Shown here: one piece after another, positions 32,687-42,974 of the stretch | How the letters are laid out: every line of letters begins with the position of its first letter | Position numbering within the stretch: position 1 is the first letter of the stretch | NCBI RefSeq assembly: GCF_950295315.1 | Contig: NC_080168.1 | Coordinates: forward strand, 75,495,519-75,559,518 | Reading direction: 5' to 3' | Length of the DNA stretch: 64,000 nt | DNA from: Erinaceus europaeus | Lineage: Eukaryota; Chordata; Mammalia; Eulipotyphla; Erinaceidae | Made by a program: the position numbers and the translations under genes | Notes under the pieces: model-generated | The model's database searches: none | What the model was told of the DNA's origin: nothing | The model's input: the letters and a program-made list of their open reading frames with translations, nothing else

Positions 32687-33329
32687 TCAAAATAACAAAA
32701 GGTAAGTCACTCATCTGCTCAGCAAGAGGAAGATCAGACATACTTTGAAAACTTTCCTCCATTTTTACTTCTGGGACAACTTTGTTCCTGTAGACTTACA
32801 GGAATAAGTGTTTCCTACTAATTTCCCTCTGTTTCTTCTCTGCGGTTTTACTGAACTCTTGCTCTGCCCCAAAGTATCTAATTTTGACAAGCATGCTACC
32901 TTTGATACTGGAATGTTGAATTCTCTCACTTTTTAAATCTACACACTGATTACTGCCTCAGAAATCAATCATAAGATCTTAATTTTCAACACAGTGATGA
33001 CATCTCAGTTCTCAATTTCTTTAATGTCTCTGTTCTAAAATTTTGATTATTTTCCATTTGACTGTGGGAAGAGACAAAGATCATTAAGTCATGCACTAGG
33101 CTTCTATGAACTAAGTTTCCTGTATAATTATAGTTGTTTCTAATCAAAAGAAAAATCTCTTAGTAACCAGGTCCCTCCACCAGTAGAATTTTCAATAAGT
33201 CAATATTAATGCAAAAATAACTTTCTACTAATGTACTGGAGGGACAAGACCTTTAGAATAAAATAAGATAAACAATTATAATTATATTGGTACAATGTTA
33301 TTCATGTGCTGGAGAAAACTTTATAAGAG
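32687..33329. other. no recognisable feature
   Basis: AT-rich DNA. Nothing identified. Confidence 0.5.
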
Positions 33330-33725
33330 AAAACTTTCAATGAAACAAAATATAAAAGCAATAAAAATGATAAATTGAACCACATAAAAATAAAACTACT
33401 TCTTGCATGACAAAAAATAAATACTATGAACCAGATAAAAAGGCAAATGACAAATAGAAGAAATTAGTTGTTATTTGTATCATAAACAACTATTATGGAT
33501 CCAAGAAAAACACAAAGATAATGATATAGAATGCAAAACCCAGAAACAAACTCTCAGTGTATATGGTAAAATAATATTATAGAAAGGTTCCAGAATATTC
33601 AATGGGGAAAGGAAAGTTTTTTCAACAAATTATATTGGGAAACAAGATTTCTAAATGCAAAATAATTGAGATGTACCTGTCTTATACACATACATAAATT
33701 AATAAAAAATGAATCAAGTATATAA
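33330..33725 (+). mobile_element. old L1 ORF2 remnants
   Basis: Two decayed pieces resembling L1 ORF2: 'ttgaaccacataaaaataaa' near 33380 (corresponding to the DxIKLKSF segment) and 'tcaatggggaaaggaaag' near 33600 (the QWxKxSLFNK segment). Their order is reversed relative to ORF2, suggesting rearrangement or two fragments. Confidence 0.45.
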
Positions 33726-34270
33726 ATATTGTTAACTGTAAACCCTACCGATTTTATCTGGGGCCTGTATTCATTGCAGGAGCCTGTGTAACCTTTGCAT
33801 CCCCCTAGGTCTAAGTTTGCAATCTGTGGTCATAACTAGGAACATTCTAGGCAGCACTCATTGCCGGACCTGTCTTTCTCGAGTGGCAGAGTATGCTGAC
33901 CCAACCGCCCTTCAGAGAATGAGACAGTCCCTACCAGTGTTGATCCACATTGAGGGCAACATTCTGTAGAGGCCCACAAGCGGTCTACTATGTTGTTTCT
34001 GATGGAGATGACCAGTGACAGTAGAGATAGGCATTTGTCAGGCAAAAACTAGTAAAGTCATGGGCCCATTGGAATATACCTAAAAGAGACCTACTAGCTC
34101 TTTCCAAATTGGAGACCCCAAATCTCATCTGCTCTATTCTTACCTTTATGTTCCTGATTATTAAATGATTTTCTCTGCTTTGTATCGTAATGCTTTTTCA
34201 GCCACCAAGTTCCAGTTGCTACCATGATACCAATGTGAATTCCCCAGGCAGACGACCTCACCATTGTGTC

Positions 34271-34470
34271 CTTCTTCTTCTAGCGTTTGCCCTTCTTCCG
34301 TAGCCAGTCAACAGCGTCAGGTTGAGCCTGATGTAAAGTTTTGAGACTTCCTTTGAATCTGGAGAGGTGGCAGTCGTTGACTATGTGGGTCATAGTCTGT
34401 CTGTAGCCGCAGGGGCAGTTCGGGTCGTCTCTGGCTCCCCAGCGATGGAACATAGCGGCGCACCTCCAGA
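34271..34470 (-). mobile_element. Vingi-like LINE, 5'-truncated 3' end
   Basis: GC-rich compared with its surroundings. The minus strand ends in a stop codon followed immediately by an AAG-repeat tail (34271-34279), with essentially no 3'UTR. It interrupts a type B L1 3'UTR, so it is the younger element. Vingi elements are I-group LINEs described from hedgehog genomes. Assignment rests on host plus domain, not on alignment, and another I-group or RTE-like LINE is possible. No clear TSD. Confidence 0.72.
34280..34470 (-). pseudogene. C-terminal end of LINE polymerase protein (zinc-knuckle), Vingi-like
   Basis: The last ~62 residues of a LINE ORF read open to a TAG stop at 34280-34282. Order: a WRCAAMFHRWG block, then a zinc-knuckle C-x-C-x7-H-x4-C (CPCGYRQTMTHIVNDC), then a leucine-containing tail ending in VDWLRKKGKR. 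This RxC..L.RWG plus C-x-C-G plus QT..HI...C layout is typical of the C-terminus of several non-LTR reverse transcriptases outside the L1 and L2 groups, where it is thought to help bind nucleic acid. The reverse transcriptase and endonuclease parts are missing. Apparent in-frame sequence above 34470 belongs to the host L1 repeat. Confidence 0.75.
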
Positions 34471-34789
34471 GTCCTACCCCCACTAGGGAAAAAGAGACAG
34501 GCTGGGAGTATGAATTGACCTGAAAATGTCCATGTACAGCAGAGAAGCAATTACAGAAGCCAGACCTTCCACCTTCTGCACCCCATAATGATCCTGGGTC
34601 CATGTTCCTAGAGGGATAGAGAATAGGAAAGTTTCCAATGGAGGGGATGGGATATAGAACTCTGGTGGTGGGAACTGTGTGGAATTGTACCCCTCTTATC
34701 CTATGGTCTTATCAATGATTATCAAATTAATAATAAAAAAGCAGGTAGATATTTATCTATTGAGTAAATACTGCTCTTGTAGTTTTGAC

Positions 34790-34916
34790 ACTTAAAAAAT
34801 TATTGTTTATTTATTTACTGACTAGAGACAGAGAGAAATTGAGAGAGGAGGGGAAATAGAAAAGGAAAAAGAGACACCTGCAGCATTGCTTTACCCTTGT
34901 GAAGCTTCCCACCCAA
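34790..34916 (-). mobile_element. SINE type II, head missing
   Basis: Reverse tail and body ('tagagacagagagaaattga', 'acctgcagcattgctttacc', 'gaagcttcccaccc') end abruptly before the tRNA-like head, as in a 5'-truncated insertion. Confidence 0.75.
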
Positions 34917-35251
34917 TGTAAAAGATAATTAAAAAAATTTTGAGCAGGGGAAATAATTTGTGAAAATACATGTTTAAATAAAGTGAGGATTTTGTATGGA
35001 CTGGAATATAGGATTTATTATTAGAACAGGCAAAATTAAAGTGGACAAATAGATTGGGACAGAGTTTTATGTATTTACAGTTAAGTCATAAATTGTGTTT
35101 TGTCCATGTACAGTTTCTCCTTTTTTTCTTTCTTTTTTAGAAGAAGAATCATATGCCCAGTTTTTTAATCAAAGAAGATAAAAGAAGGGATAGCATTGAC
35201 TAGAACATTAGAACTGGGGGAGACTGAAATATAGGGATGTTAGAAAATATT
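34917..35251. other. no recognisable feature
   Basis: Nothing identified. Confidence 0.5.
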
Positions 35252-35460
35252 TAGGGGGCCAGGTGGTGGCTTGCCTGGCTGAGTGCACATTACAATGTGC
35301 AAGGATCCAGGTTCAAACGCCTGGCCTCCGCCTGCAGTAGGAAAGCTGCACGAGTGGTGAAGCAGGGCTGCAGGTATCTCTCTCTTCTTCCTATCTCCCA
35401 TTCCTTCTGGAATTTTCTGTCTCTGTCCAATAAATAAAGTAAAATAAGTGTTTAAAAAAT
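35252..35460 (+). mobile_element. SINE type II
   Basis: 'ggggccaggtggtggcttgc', 'caggttcaaacgcctggcct', 'acgagtggtgaagcagggct' and an AATAAATAAAGTAAAATAAG tail. Confidence 0.88.
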
Positions 35461-35867
35461 AAAAGGAAATACTGACATAGAATAATGGTTGATCACAGTA
35501 CTCATTCATACCGTGAGCACATAGAGACCTATTGTTCATGCCAGGTATCTGCTTTCTGGTAGAGATGCAGAGAGGGATAAAATAGAAACTTTTATAGAGT
35601 GATGAGTACTATGGAAACAATTATGAGAACTTACAGTTGCTTTGTAGCCACGTCAGCTTTCATACCTTAAGTCCCTCTGACCCCCTTTGAAATTAGTTGC
35701 TCCTCATTTTGTGTTTTCATAGTAGATGGCTTGCTTTTCCAGGATGCTTTATATTGTATTTGGGTCTATCACATAGTGTTTATCTGGTTAATTAAATTAA
35801 TTTCCTGGATGGAAAGAATCACATAATATTTTAATTTCTGCAAGTAACACAAAGAAAGTCTCACCTA
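35461..35867. other. no recognisable feature
   Basis: Nothing identified. Confidence 0.5.
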
Positions 35868-36092
35868 AAGGGGCCAGGTGGTGGTGGCACACACAGATTG
35901 AGCACAAGGACCTGGGTTCAATCCCCTAGGCTCCACATGCAGGGGGAAAGCTTTGCAAGTGGTGAAACAGTGCTGTAGGTGTCTCTCTGTTTCTCTTCTT
36001 CTCTATATCTTCCTTCCCCCTCCATTTCTGGTTGTCTCTATTCAATAAATAAAGATAATAAAAAAAATTAAAAAACAAAACAAACAAATAAA
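35868..36092 (+). mobile_element. SINE type II
   Basis: 'ggggccaggtggtggtggca', 'gacctgggttcaatccccta', 'gcaagtggtgaaacagtgct' and an AATAAATAAAGATAATAAA tail. Confidence 0.88.
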
Positions 36093-36150
36093 TAAAAGGC
36101 TCATTTAAGAATGAAAACTGTTCCCTTGCAATCAGTTCACTATTTGGAAT

Positions 36151-36397
36151 TTTTTTATTTTTAAATGTTTATTTATTTTCCCTTATGTTGCCTTTGTTGT
36201 TTTATTGTTGTAGTTATTATTGTTGTTGTTATTGATGTCATTGTTGTTGGATTGGACAGAGAGAAATGGAGAGAGTAGGGAATGACAGAGAGGGAGAGAG
36301 AAAGCTAGACACCTGCAGATCAGCCAGGATTCTTATTCCGGTCCTTGCACTTTGCATCACATGCGCTTAACCTGCTGTGCCACCGCCCAACTACTAA
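36151..36397 (-). mobile_element. SINE type I with internal deletion
   Basis: Reverse copy lacking most of the segment between 'cacctgcagat' and 'caggattcttattccgg' (the GTGAAGCAGG/CCCCACC part). TSD actatttggaat at 36139-36150 and 36398-36409. Confidence 0.9.
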
Positions 36398-36519
36398 CTA
36401 TTTGGAATTATAAACAATGTCAGTAAGCATAGTTTTTAGACCACATAACAAAAAGAAAATTAGTATTCAAGCTTTGTTCCTAATGCTAGTATAAGTTATA
36501 GCTTGACAACTATAATCAT

Positions 36520-37110
36520 AGCCAAAAGTCTGGTTTTCTACCCATCACCATAAAATTGATGTCTTACATTCATTTCACACAAATAAGTACCTATCTCTCC
36601 CTCTGGTAACCATAGTAATCTCTGGATCTATAAGTCTAGTTTTTGTTGTTCTCTTAAAAATAACATTTCACATTTGAACAAAATTATATAGCATCTTTCT
36701 CTCTGACTTATTTCACTTAGCATAAAATCATCAATCTCCATTCATGTTGTTGGAAAGATTTTATTCCTTTTCATGACTGAGTAGTGTTCTACTGTGTATG
36801 TATGCACCTTATCTTTTTTACCCACTCACCTGTCCATGAATATTTAGGTTGTTTATCTATATTGGCTATTATAAATAGTGCTACAAAGATAATGGGAGTA
36901 GGAGGGTGATAAGAGAGCTCACCTGGGAAGGCTCCTGGTCTGTCCTGGAAATAAAGTTGTTTCTTTTTGATATAACCATTCTACAGATAGGAGGTGATAT
37001 CTCATAGTTGTTTCTATTTTTTGTTGTCCTAATATTAGTGTTTCTTTTTGTTTGCCTACTGGTTATCTGTCTTTTTGGAGAAATGCTCATTCAGAACCTT
37101 TCTCCTCTTT
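36520..37110 (-). mobile_element. old L1 ORF2 3' part, interrupted by younger L1
   Basis: Antisense L1: 'tgacttatttcacttagcat', 'tccattcatgttgttggaaa', 'cctgtccatgaatatttagg', 'tatctcatagttgtttctat' and 'ggagaaatgctcattcagaa'. The same element resumes at 42775 with 'gttgaactgtatgagttctt', so the 37127-42758 L1 inserted into it. A SINE-like scrap lies near 36900. Confidence 0.75.
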
Positions 37111-37126
37111 AAAAATTAGATAGTTG

Positions 37127-39033
37127 GGTTCCCAGAAGATGGCTGACTGAGAAGCTGCTAGTGGCTTGAGCTCTGACCACATCCTATGGAAACAGTAGGA
37201 TTTTCTGCCTTTAGTAAGCCAGTCAATAAGGGGTCCTAGCGGTGACAACAAGGAGGTGACTATAACTTAATTTGGGTTAAAAAATAGAGTAGAAAAAAAG
37301 AGAAAAAAATTTTTTTCTTTTAAATTATTGTCTCCAAAGCATACCTCCACCCCCTTCCCCCCCCCCATAACCAGTCCCTGGGGACCAGCACCTAGTAGGC
37401 TCCCCTGCTGAGCTTCTTTCTTTACCAGGATTCCCGTCCCACCAGGGAGTATCATTCATTCTAAGTTTAGTCCCTTCTGAAACCTCTGGCCTTTTTTCTT
37501 TCTAAGTAGCCAACCCCCCACCCACATAGCTAATTAAATAATTAAAAAAAAATTTTTAATGTTTTATTTTATTTATTTATTCCCTTTTGTTGCCCTTGTT
37601 GTTTTATTGTTGTAGTTATTATTGTTGTTGTCGTTGTTGTTGGATAGGACAGAGAGAAATGGAGAGAGGAGGGGAAGACAGAGAGGAGGAGAGAAAGATA
37701 GAGACCTGCAGACCTGCTTCACTGCCTGTGAAGCGACTCCCCTGCAGGTGGGGAGACGGGGTTCGAATGGGGATCCTTATGCCGGTCCTTGGTCCTTGTG
37801 CTTTGTGCCACCTGCGCTTAACCCGCTGCGCTACAGCCCGACTCCCCAATTTTTTAAATTTTTTAAATAAAAAACTCTTTCCTTCCACCGCTCTTTTATT
37901 ACTGTTCTTTTTCTTATCTTTTTCTTTTTTCTCTCTTTTTTTTTCTTTTTCTCATTCTTGTCATCCTTTCTTCCTTAATCCTACAGCTTCCAAAGCCACA
38001 GGCCCCATACCCCACACCACCAAACAGTGTGCTTTCACTGATACATGTTTGGGAATTATTTTGGGGAAGAATTCTGACTCAGAGTGGACTCTCACTGCGA
38101 GTATCTCTGCTCAACTTCCCTTCCTCCTTTAGCTACCACTAGAATATGCAGTGGATAGTAGATTTGCATAACTGTCTATTTCAGCTATCCTTGTCTAGTC
38201 CTGAGATTTTTTGTTTGTTTGTTTATTTGTTAGTTTTTCTTTCTTAACAATCAGCTACCACTGCTCACGAGGTTTGAGGTAATCTGGGACAGGGTTTTTT
38301 TTGTATCCTGCTCTATTTTATTATTAATATTATATAAAGGCATATATCTTCCCCACCCCTTTAGGTTGATCAGAATTAACTCTTAGGGTATCTTTCATTG
38401 CTAGGGTAGTGGGCATCCTATCTATTGTGGGAGGAACTTGTCTCATTACTCCTACCTCCTCTACAGACTCTCCCCTTCCTCCTCCTAGCTAATTAAAAAA
38501 AATTAAATTAAAAATAAAGTAATAAAATAAACTTTCCATTCACTGCACTTTAATTACAGTTCTTGTTCTTATCTTTTCTCTTTTATCTCTCTTGTTTCTT
38601 TTTTTTTATGATGTCATACACTTCTTCCTTCCTTCTTTGTCTTTCTGAATTTAGGAATTATTTGGGGGAAGAAATATGACTCAGAGTGGACTCTCTGTGT
38701 GTATCTCTGCTCTACTTTCCATTCCCCTCTTGTTACCCCTAGAATATACAGTGGATAGTAGATTTGCCTAACTGTCTATTCTTGCTATCTCTTCTTTCTT
38801 TTCTCTTTCTTCTTCACTAGGATTTGGTTACTATTTTTTCACGGACTGGAGACATTGTTTGGCTAACTGGTAGTGATTAAACTGCTTCAATACTTGCTTC
38901 AGTTGCTATTGTAATTTCTGAAGGTGGTGAGTGAAATTGTCATAAAGGTATTTAGTACAGTGTTGCTTGTACTCAGGACACAACAACTGAGGAGAAATAG
39001 AGCATAAAAATAAGAAACACATAAATCAAAAAA
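37127..39033 (+). promoter_or_regulatory. L1 5'UTR with duplicated monomers
   Basis: Begins with 'cagaagatggctgactgaga' (37133-37152), similar in layout to the YY1-containing start of other mammalian L1s. Two related monomers are visible, about 37865-38190 and 38520-38795, offset by roughly 600-655 bp and sharing 'gaattattttggggaaga'-type text, 'tgactcagagtggactct' and 'cagtggatagtagatttgc'. Each carries an AP-1-like TGACTCA (38075-38081; 38677-38683). In known L1s the 5'UTR drives pol II transcription. Activity here is inferred only. Confidence 0.75.
37562..37847 (-). mobile_element. SINE type I inside L1 5'UTR
   Basis: Reverse copy with full tail complement, 'gacctgcttcactgcctgtg' and head complement 'ccgctgcgctacagcccgac'. 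It postdates the L1 insertion. Confidence 0.93.
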
Positions 39034-39762
39034 ATGGGTTGATCAAAAACAAATCAAACTGCTACTACAATTAATGAAGACAAGAGCCCAGAAAAAACTA
39101 CAAATCAGCCAGAAGTAACCATAGATAAGAAAAGTATGCAAGCAATAATAAACTTATTAATCACAGAAATGAAAACAACATTGGAGGAAAGGAATGGCAG
39201 TATTAGGGAAACAACAGATGAGACCCCCAAGGAAAATACTGATTATCTTAAGGCAATTAGAGAACTGAAAGTTGAAATAGCTGAGTTGAGGAGAGAAGCT
39301 GAGGGAAGGGAAAGCAGACTAACAGAAGCAGAAAACAGAATTAGTCAGACAGAGGATGAGTTAGAGAAAACTAAGAAAGAGGTGAAAGAGCTCAAAAGGA
39401 GATTGAGAGACACTGAAAACAACAACAGAGACATATGGGATGATCTCAAAAGAAGTAACATTCATATAATTGGCCTGCCAGAGGAAGAAAGAGAAGAAGG
39501 GGAAGCAAACATTCTAGAGGAAATAATAGAAGAAAACTTCCCAGACCTGAATAACAGAAAGGAAATCAAGATTCAAGAGGCCCAGAGAGTACCAAACAGA
39601 ATCAACCCAGACCTGAAGATACCAAGACACATCATAGTCACAATGAGAAGAAGTAAGGATAAAGAAAGGATCCTAAAGGCTGTAAGAGAGAAACAAAAAG
39701 TCACATACAAGGGAAAACCCATAAGATTATCTGCAGACTTCTCCACTCAAACTCTAAAAGGT
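39034..39762 (+). pseudogene. L1 ORF1 (RNA-binding chaperone), broken
   Basis: ORF1p of L1 is a coiled-coil trimer that coats the element's RNA. The likely original start is ATG at 39034, but codon 3 is TGA (39040-39042), plausibly from CGA by CpG decay. The frame then stays open, with the next ATG at 39136. Visible parts: a charged coiled coil with leucine heptads (about codons 30-100 from 39136), then the RRM-like segment (NIHIIGLPEEEREEGE), then the start of the C-terminal domain (KGKPIRLSADFSTQTL). It ends at the deletion near 39762. The rest of the C-terminal domain is missing, and the open frame continues into ORF2 sequence to 39906 as an accidental fusion. Confidence 0.9.
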
Positions 39763-41426
39763 ATTAGGCAATATAGCAAGGTATCAGGATACAAAATCAA
39801 CGTAAAAAATCAGTGGCATTTCTTTATGCAAACACTAAATCTGAAGAAGAAGACATCCAGAAATCACTCCCATTTACTGTTTCAGCAAAATCAATCAAAT
39901 ACCTAGGAATAAAGTTGACCAAAGAAGTGAAAGACTTGTATACTTAAAACTATGTGTCACTACTCAAGGAAATTGAAACTGATACCAAGAAATGGAAAGA
40001 TATCCCATGCTCATGAATTGGAAGAATAAATATCATCAAAATGAATATTCTCCCCAGAGACATATACAAATTTAATGCAATGCCCATCAAAGTTCCACCA
40101 AGCTTCTTTAAGAAAATAGAACAAACACTACAATCATTTATTTGGAACCTGAAAACACCTAGAATTGCCAAAACCATGTTGAGGAATAGAAACAGAAATG
40201 GAGGCATCACACTCCCAGGCCTTAAACTATATTATACAGCCATCATCATCAAAACAGCATGGTACTGGAACAAAAATAGGCACACAAACCAGTGGAACAC
40301 AAATGAAAGCCCAGAAATAAATCCCCACACTATGGACATCTAATCTTTGATAAGGGGGCCCAAAGGATTAAATGGAAGAAGGAGGCTCTCTTCAATAAAT
40401 GGTGTTGGGAAAACTGGATTGTAACATGCAGGAGAATGAAATTGAACCACTTTATCTCACCAGAAATAAAAATCAACTCCAAATGGATCAAAGACCTGGA
40501 TGTCAAACCAGAAACAATAAAATACTTAGAGGAAAACATTGGTAAAACAGTTTCCCACATACACCTCAACATCTTTGATGAAAGAGAAGAGACCCAATTG
40601 CAAGGAAGACTAAAGCAGAAACAAACCAATGGGACTACATCAAATTGAAAAGCTACTGCACAGCGAAAGAAACAATTAAACAAACAAAGAGACCCCTCAC
40701 AGAATGGGAGAAGATCTTCACATGCCATACATCAGAGAAGAAACTAATCACCAAAATATATAAAGAGCTCAGCAAACATAGCACCAAAAAAGCAAATGAC
40801 CCCATCCAAAAATGGGCAGAGGATATGAACAAAACATTCACCTCAGAGGAGATCCAAAAGGCTAACAAACATATGAAAAACTGCTCTAGGTTACAATTGT
40901 CAGAGAAATGCAAATAAAGACAACACTAAGATACCAACTCACTCCTGTAAGAATGGCATACATTAAAAAGGACAGCAGCAACAAATGCTGGTGAGGTTGT
41001 GGGGACAGAGGAACCCGTTTACATTGCTGGTGGGAATGTAAATTGGTACAGCCTCTGTGGAGGGCAGTCTGGAAAACTCTCACAAGGCTATACATGGACG
41101 TTCCATATGATCCAGTAATTCCTCTCCTGGGTTTATACCCCAAGGACTCCATAACACCTAACCAAAAATAGGTGTGTACTCCTATGTTCATAGCAGCACA
41201 ATTCATAATAGATAAAACCTGGAAGCAACCCAGGTGCCCAACAACAGATGAATGGCTGAGAAAGCTGTGGTATATATACACAATGGAATACTATGCAGCT
41301 ATCAAAAACAGTGAACCCACCTTCTCTGACCCATCTTGGACAGAGCTAGAAGGAATTATGTTAAGTGAGCTAAGTCAAAAAGATAAAGATGAGTATGGGA
41401 TGATCCCACTCATCAACGGAAGTTGA
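39763..41426 (+). pseudogene. L1 ORF2, C-terminal half only, broken
   Basis: Starts at the KVSGYKIN block just after the point where the catalytic FADD would lie, so endonuclease and the catalytic reverse-transcriptase core are deleted. It continues in shifted frames through [17 protein letters not shown] (near 40200), [15 protein letters not shown], the [18 protein letters not shown] region (near 40490), and a C-terminus with IYTMEYYAAIKN to a stop at 41424-41426. In-frame stops and frameshifts occur near 39905, 40343 and 40648. It cannot mobilise itself. Confidence 0.92.
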
Positions 41427-42758
41427 AGAAGAAGATCTGAAAGGGAAACTAAAAGCAGGACCTGACCAAATTGTAAGTAGGGCATCAAAATAAAAGCCCT
41501 GTGGTGAGGGGTAGAAATGCAGCTTCCTGGGCCAGTGGGGGATGGGAGTGGGTGGGAGGGATGGGTCACAGTCTTTTGGTGGTGGGAATGGTGTTTATGT
41601 ACACTCCTAGTAAAATGTTATATAAAACGCTAGTTAATTAATATGAGAGGGGGGAAATTAATTGTATGTCTCAGAGTTTTTCAAAACACAAACTGAATGT
41701 TTTTAATATATAGGCTGTGTATTTGATAGGTGGACTCTCTCAAAAGCCTAGACCAAGTAGATCAGAAGCAACCAATAGCACAGCTATATACAAGATACTG
41801 GGTACTGTACAGCAAACCCTAACAAAAGGACTTTTCAAAGTTAACCCAGTTACCAAATAATGTGATGATAACATTAACTATCGATTGTCTTTTTGAACCC
41901 TAAGACAGCAGGAACCTCACATCTCCACTATAGAGCCCCTCCCTCCCCCAGTCCTGGAACCTTAGGATAGGGCCCACTTTCCCATATGCCTCTCCCAATC
42001 CATATAAAATAATATTGCATCTGCCAATGACAACCTAATCAATGCAACGATTGCCACCTCAACATGCTTCAATTCAGACTGTGTCCAGAGACTACACGTG
42101 TGGAATGACAACCCTTCAGCTTCATTACTCGGGTGAGACCTTTCCTTTCATAGTATACTCTAATTCCATCTCAGGTGGTTCACTTTCTAACAAAGTCCCA
42201 AAACCTAGATATACACCAGTTTCTGTGAGAGAGAGCATATGTTCACACGTATCCATAAACTACTGCAAAATATATACCTGAAAGCAGAAGTACACTAGAG
42301 TTTGCAGTGAGTATCCCCCTAACACTTCCTCTCCACTATTCCAAGCTTTGGGTCCATGATTGCTCAACAATTTGTTTGGCTTTGTATGTTAACTCTCTTT
42401 TCAGTCACCAGGTTCCAGATGTCATCAGGATGCCGGCCATGTTTCCCTGGACTGAAGACCCCACCAATGTGTCCTGGAGCTCAGCTTCCCCAGAGACCCA
42501 CCCTCCTAGGGAAAGAGAGAGGCAGACTGGGAGTATGGACCGACCAGTCAACTCCCATGTTCACTGGGGAAGCAATTACAGAAGCCAGACCTTCTACCTT
42601 CTACAACCCACAATGACCCTGAGTCCATGCTCCCAGAGGGATAGAGAGTGGGAAAGATATCAGGGAGGGGGTGGGATATGGAGATTGGGTGGTGGGAATT
42701 GTGTGGGGTTGTACCCCTCCTACCCTATGGTTTTGTTAATTTATCCTTTCTTAAATAA
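41427..42758 (+). mobile_element. L1 long 3'UTR (type A, reference copy 4)
   Basis: The L1-typical start after ORF2 ('gttgaagaagaagatctgaa') leads into 'cacagctatatacaagatac' (from 41777), the region also found alone at 4912-5778, 9586-10558, 13140-14146 and 52306-53170. It ends TTAAATAAAAAAAA next to the TSD. A G-run cluster lies at about 42662-42700. It contains open frames 42042-42281 and 42307-42771 that recur in the other copies. Confidence 0.9.
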
Positions 42759-42774
42759 AAAAAATAGATAGTTG

Positions 42775-42804
42775 ATGTTGAACTGTATGAGTTCTTTAGA
42801 TTTT
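42775..42804 (-). mobile_element. old L1 continuation
   Basis: 'gttgaactgtatgagttctt' continues the antisense old L1 that stops at 37110. Confidence 0.6.
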
Positions 42805-42965
42805 TTTTTCAATTCCAATATCACTTTTTGAGGAAATGTTGATTATAGGGTGTATTTTGTCACTAGGGTACATTTCCCCATTTCCAAAGATAGGTATCAG
42901 TACATTTCACCCTCAACCAAACCATCATTTTGTTCTCCCATAGAGACTTAGGTCCCCAACCTCTC
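42805..42965 (-). mobile_element. old LINE 3' end (family C)
   Basis: Reverse of the family at 3662 and 51370: 'ttgaggaaatgttgattata', 'gtcactagggtacatttccc'. A close partner lies at 51003-51116. Confidence 0.45.
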
Positions 42966-42974
42966 TGCTTTTCC

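Larger units (their letters stand above)
33733..34738 (+). mobile_element. old L1 3'UTR relative (type B, copy 3), interrupted
   Basis: Longest type B copy. Blocks 'gtaaagtcatgggcccattg', 'cctgattattaaatgatttt', 'cagccaccaagttccagttg', then an unrelated LINE insertion (34271-34470), then 'cactagggaaaaagagacag', 'gatcctgggtccatgttcct' and 'tggtggtgggaactgtgtgg', ending in TAATAATAAAAAA. Confidence 0.72.
37127..42758 (+). mobile_element. end-to-end L1 with long 3'UTR, internally deleted
   Basis: Flanked by a 16-bp TSD, 15/16 identical (37111-37126 and 42759-42774, both ending tagatagttg). Parts in order: a 5' end with a YY1-like gaagatggc start, a 5'UTR with two related monomers (37127-39033), ORF1 (39034 on), a deletion joining ORF1 to ORF2 near 39763, the ORF2 C-terminal half to 41426, and a 1.3 kb 3'UTR to 42758. 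A type I SINE lies in the 5'UTR. A TSD around the whole shows that all parts, including the long 3'UTR, moved as one unit. Inactive: ORF1 stop, missing endonuclease and most of the reverse transcriptase, and frameshifts. Confidence 0.93.

Noticed and set aside
37587..38132. 181-codon plus-strand open frame
   Set aside because: It runs through an antisense type I SINE and L1 5'UTR; the protein is translated repeat.
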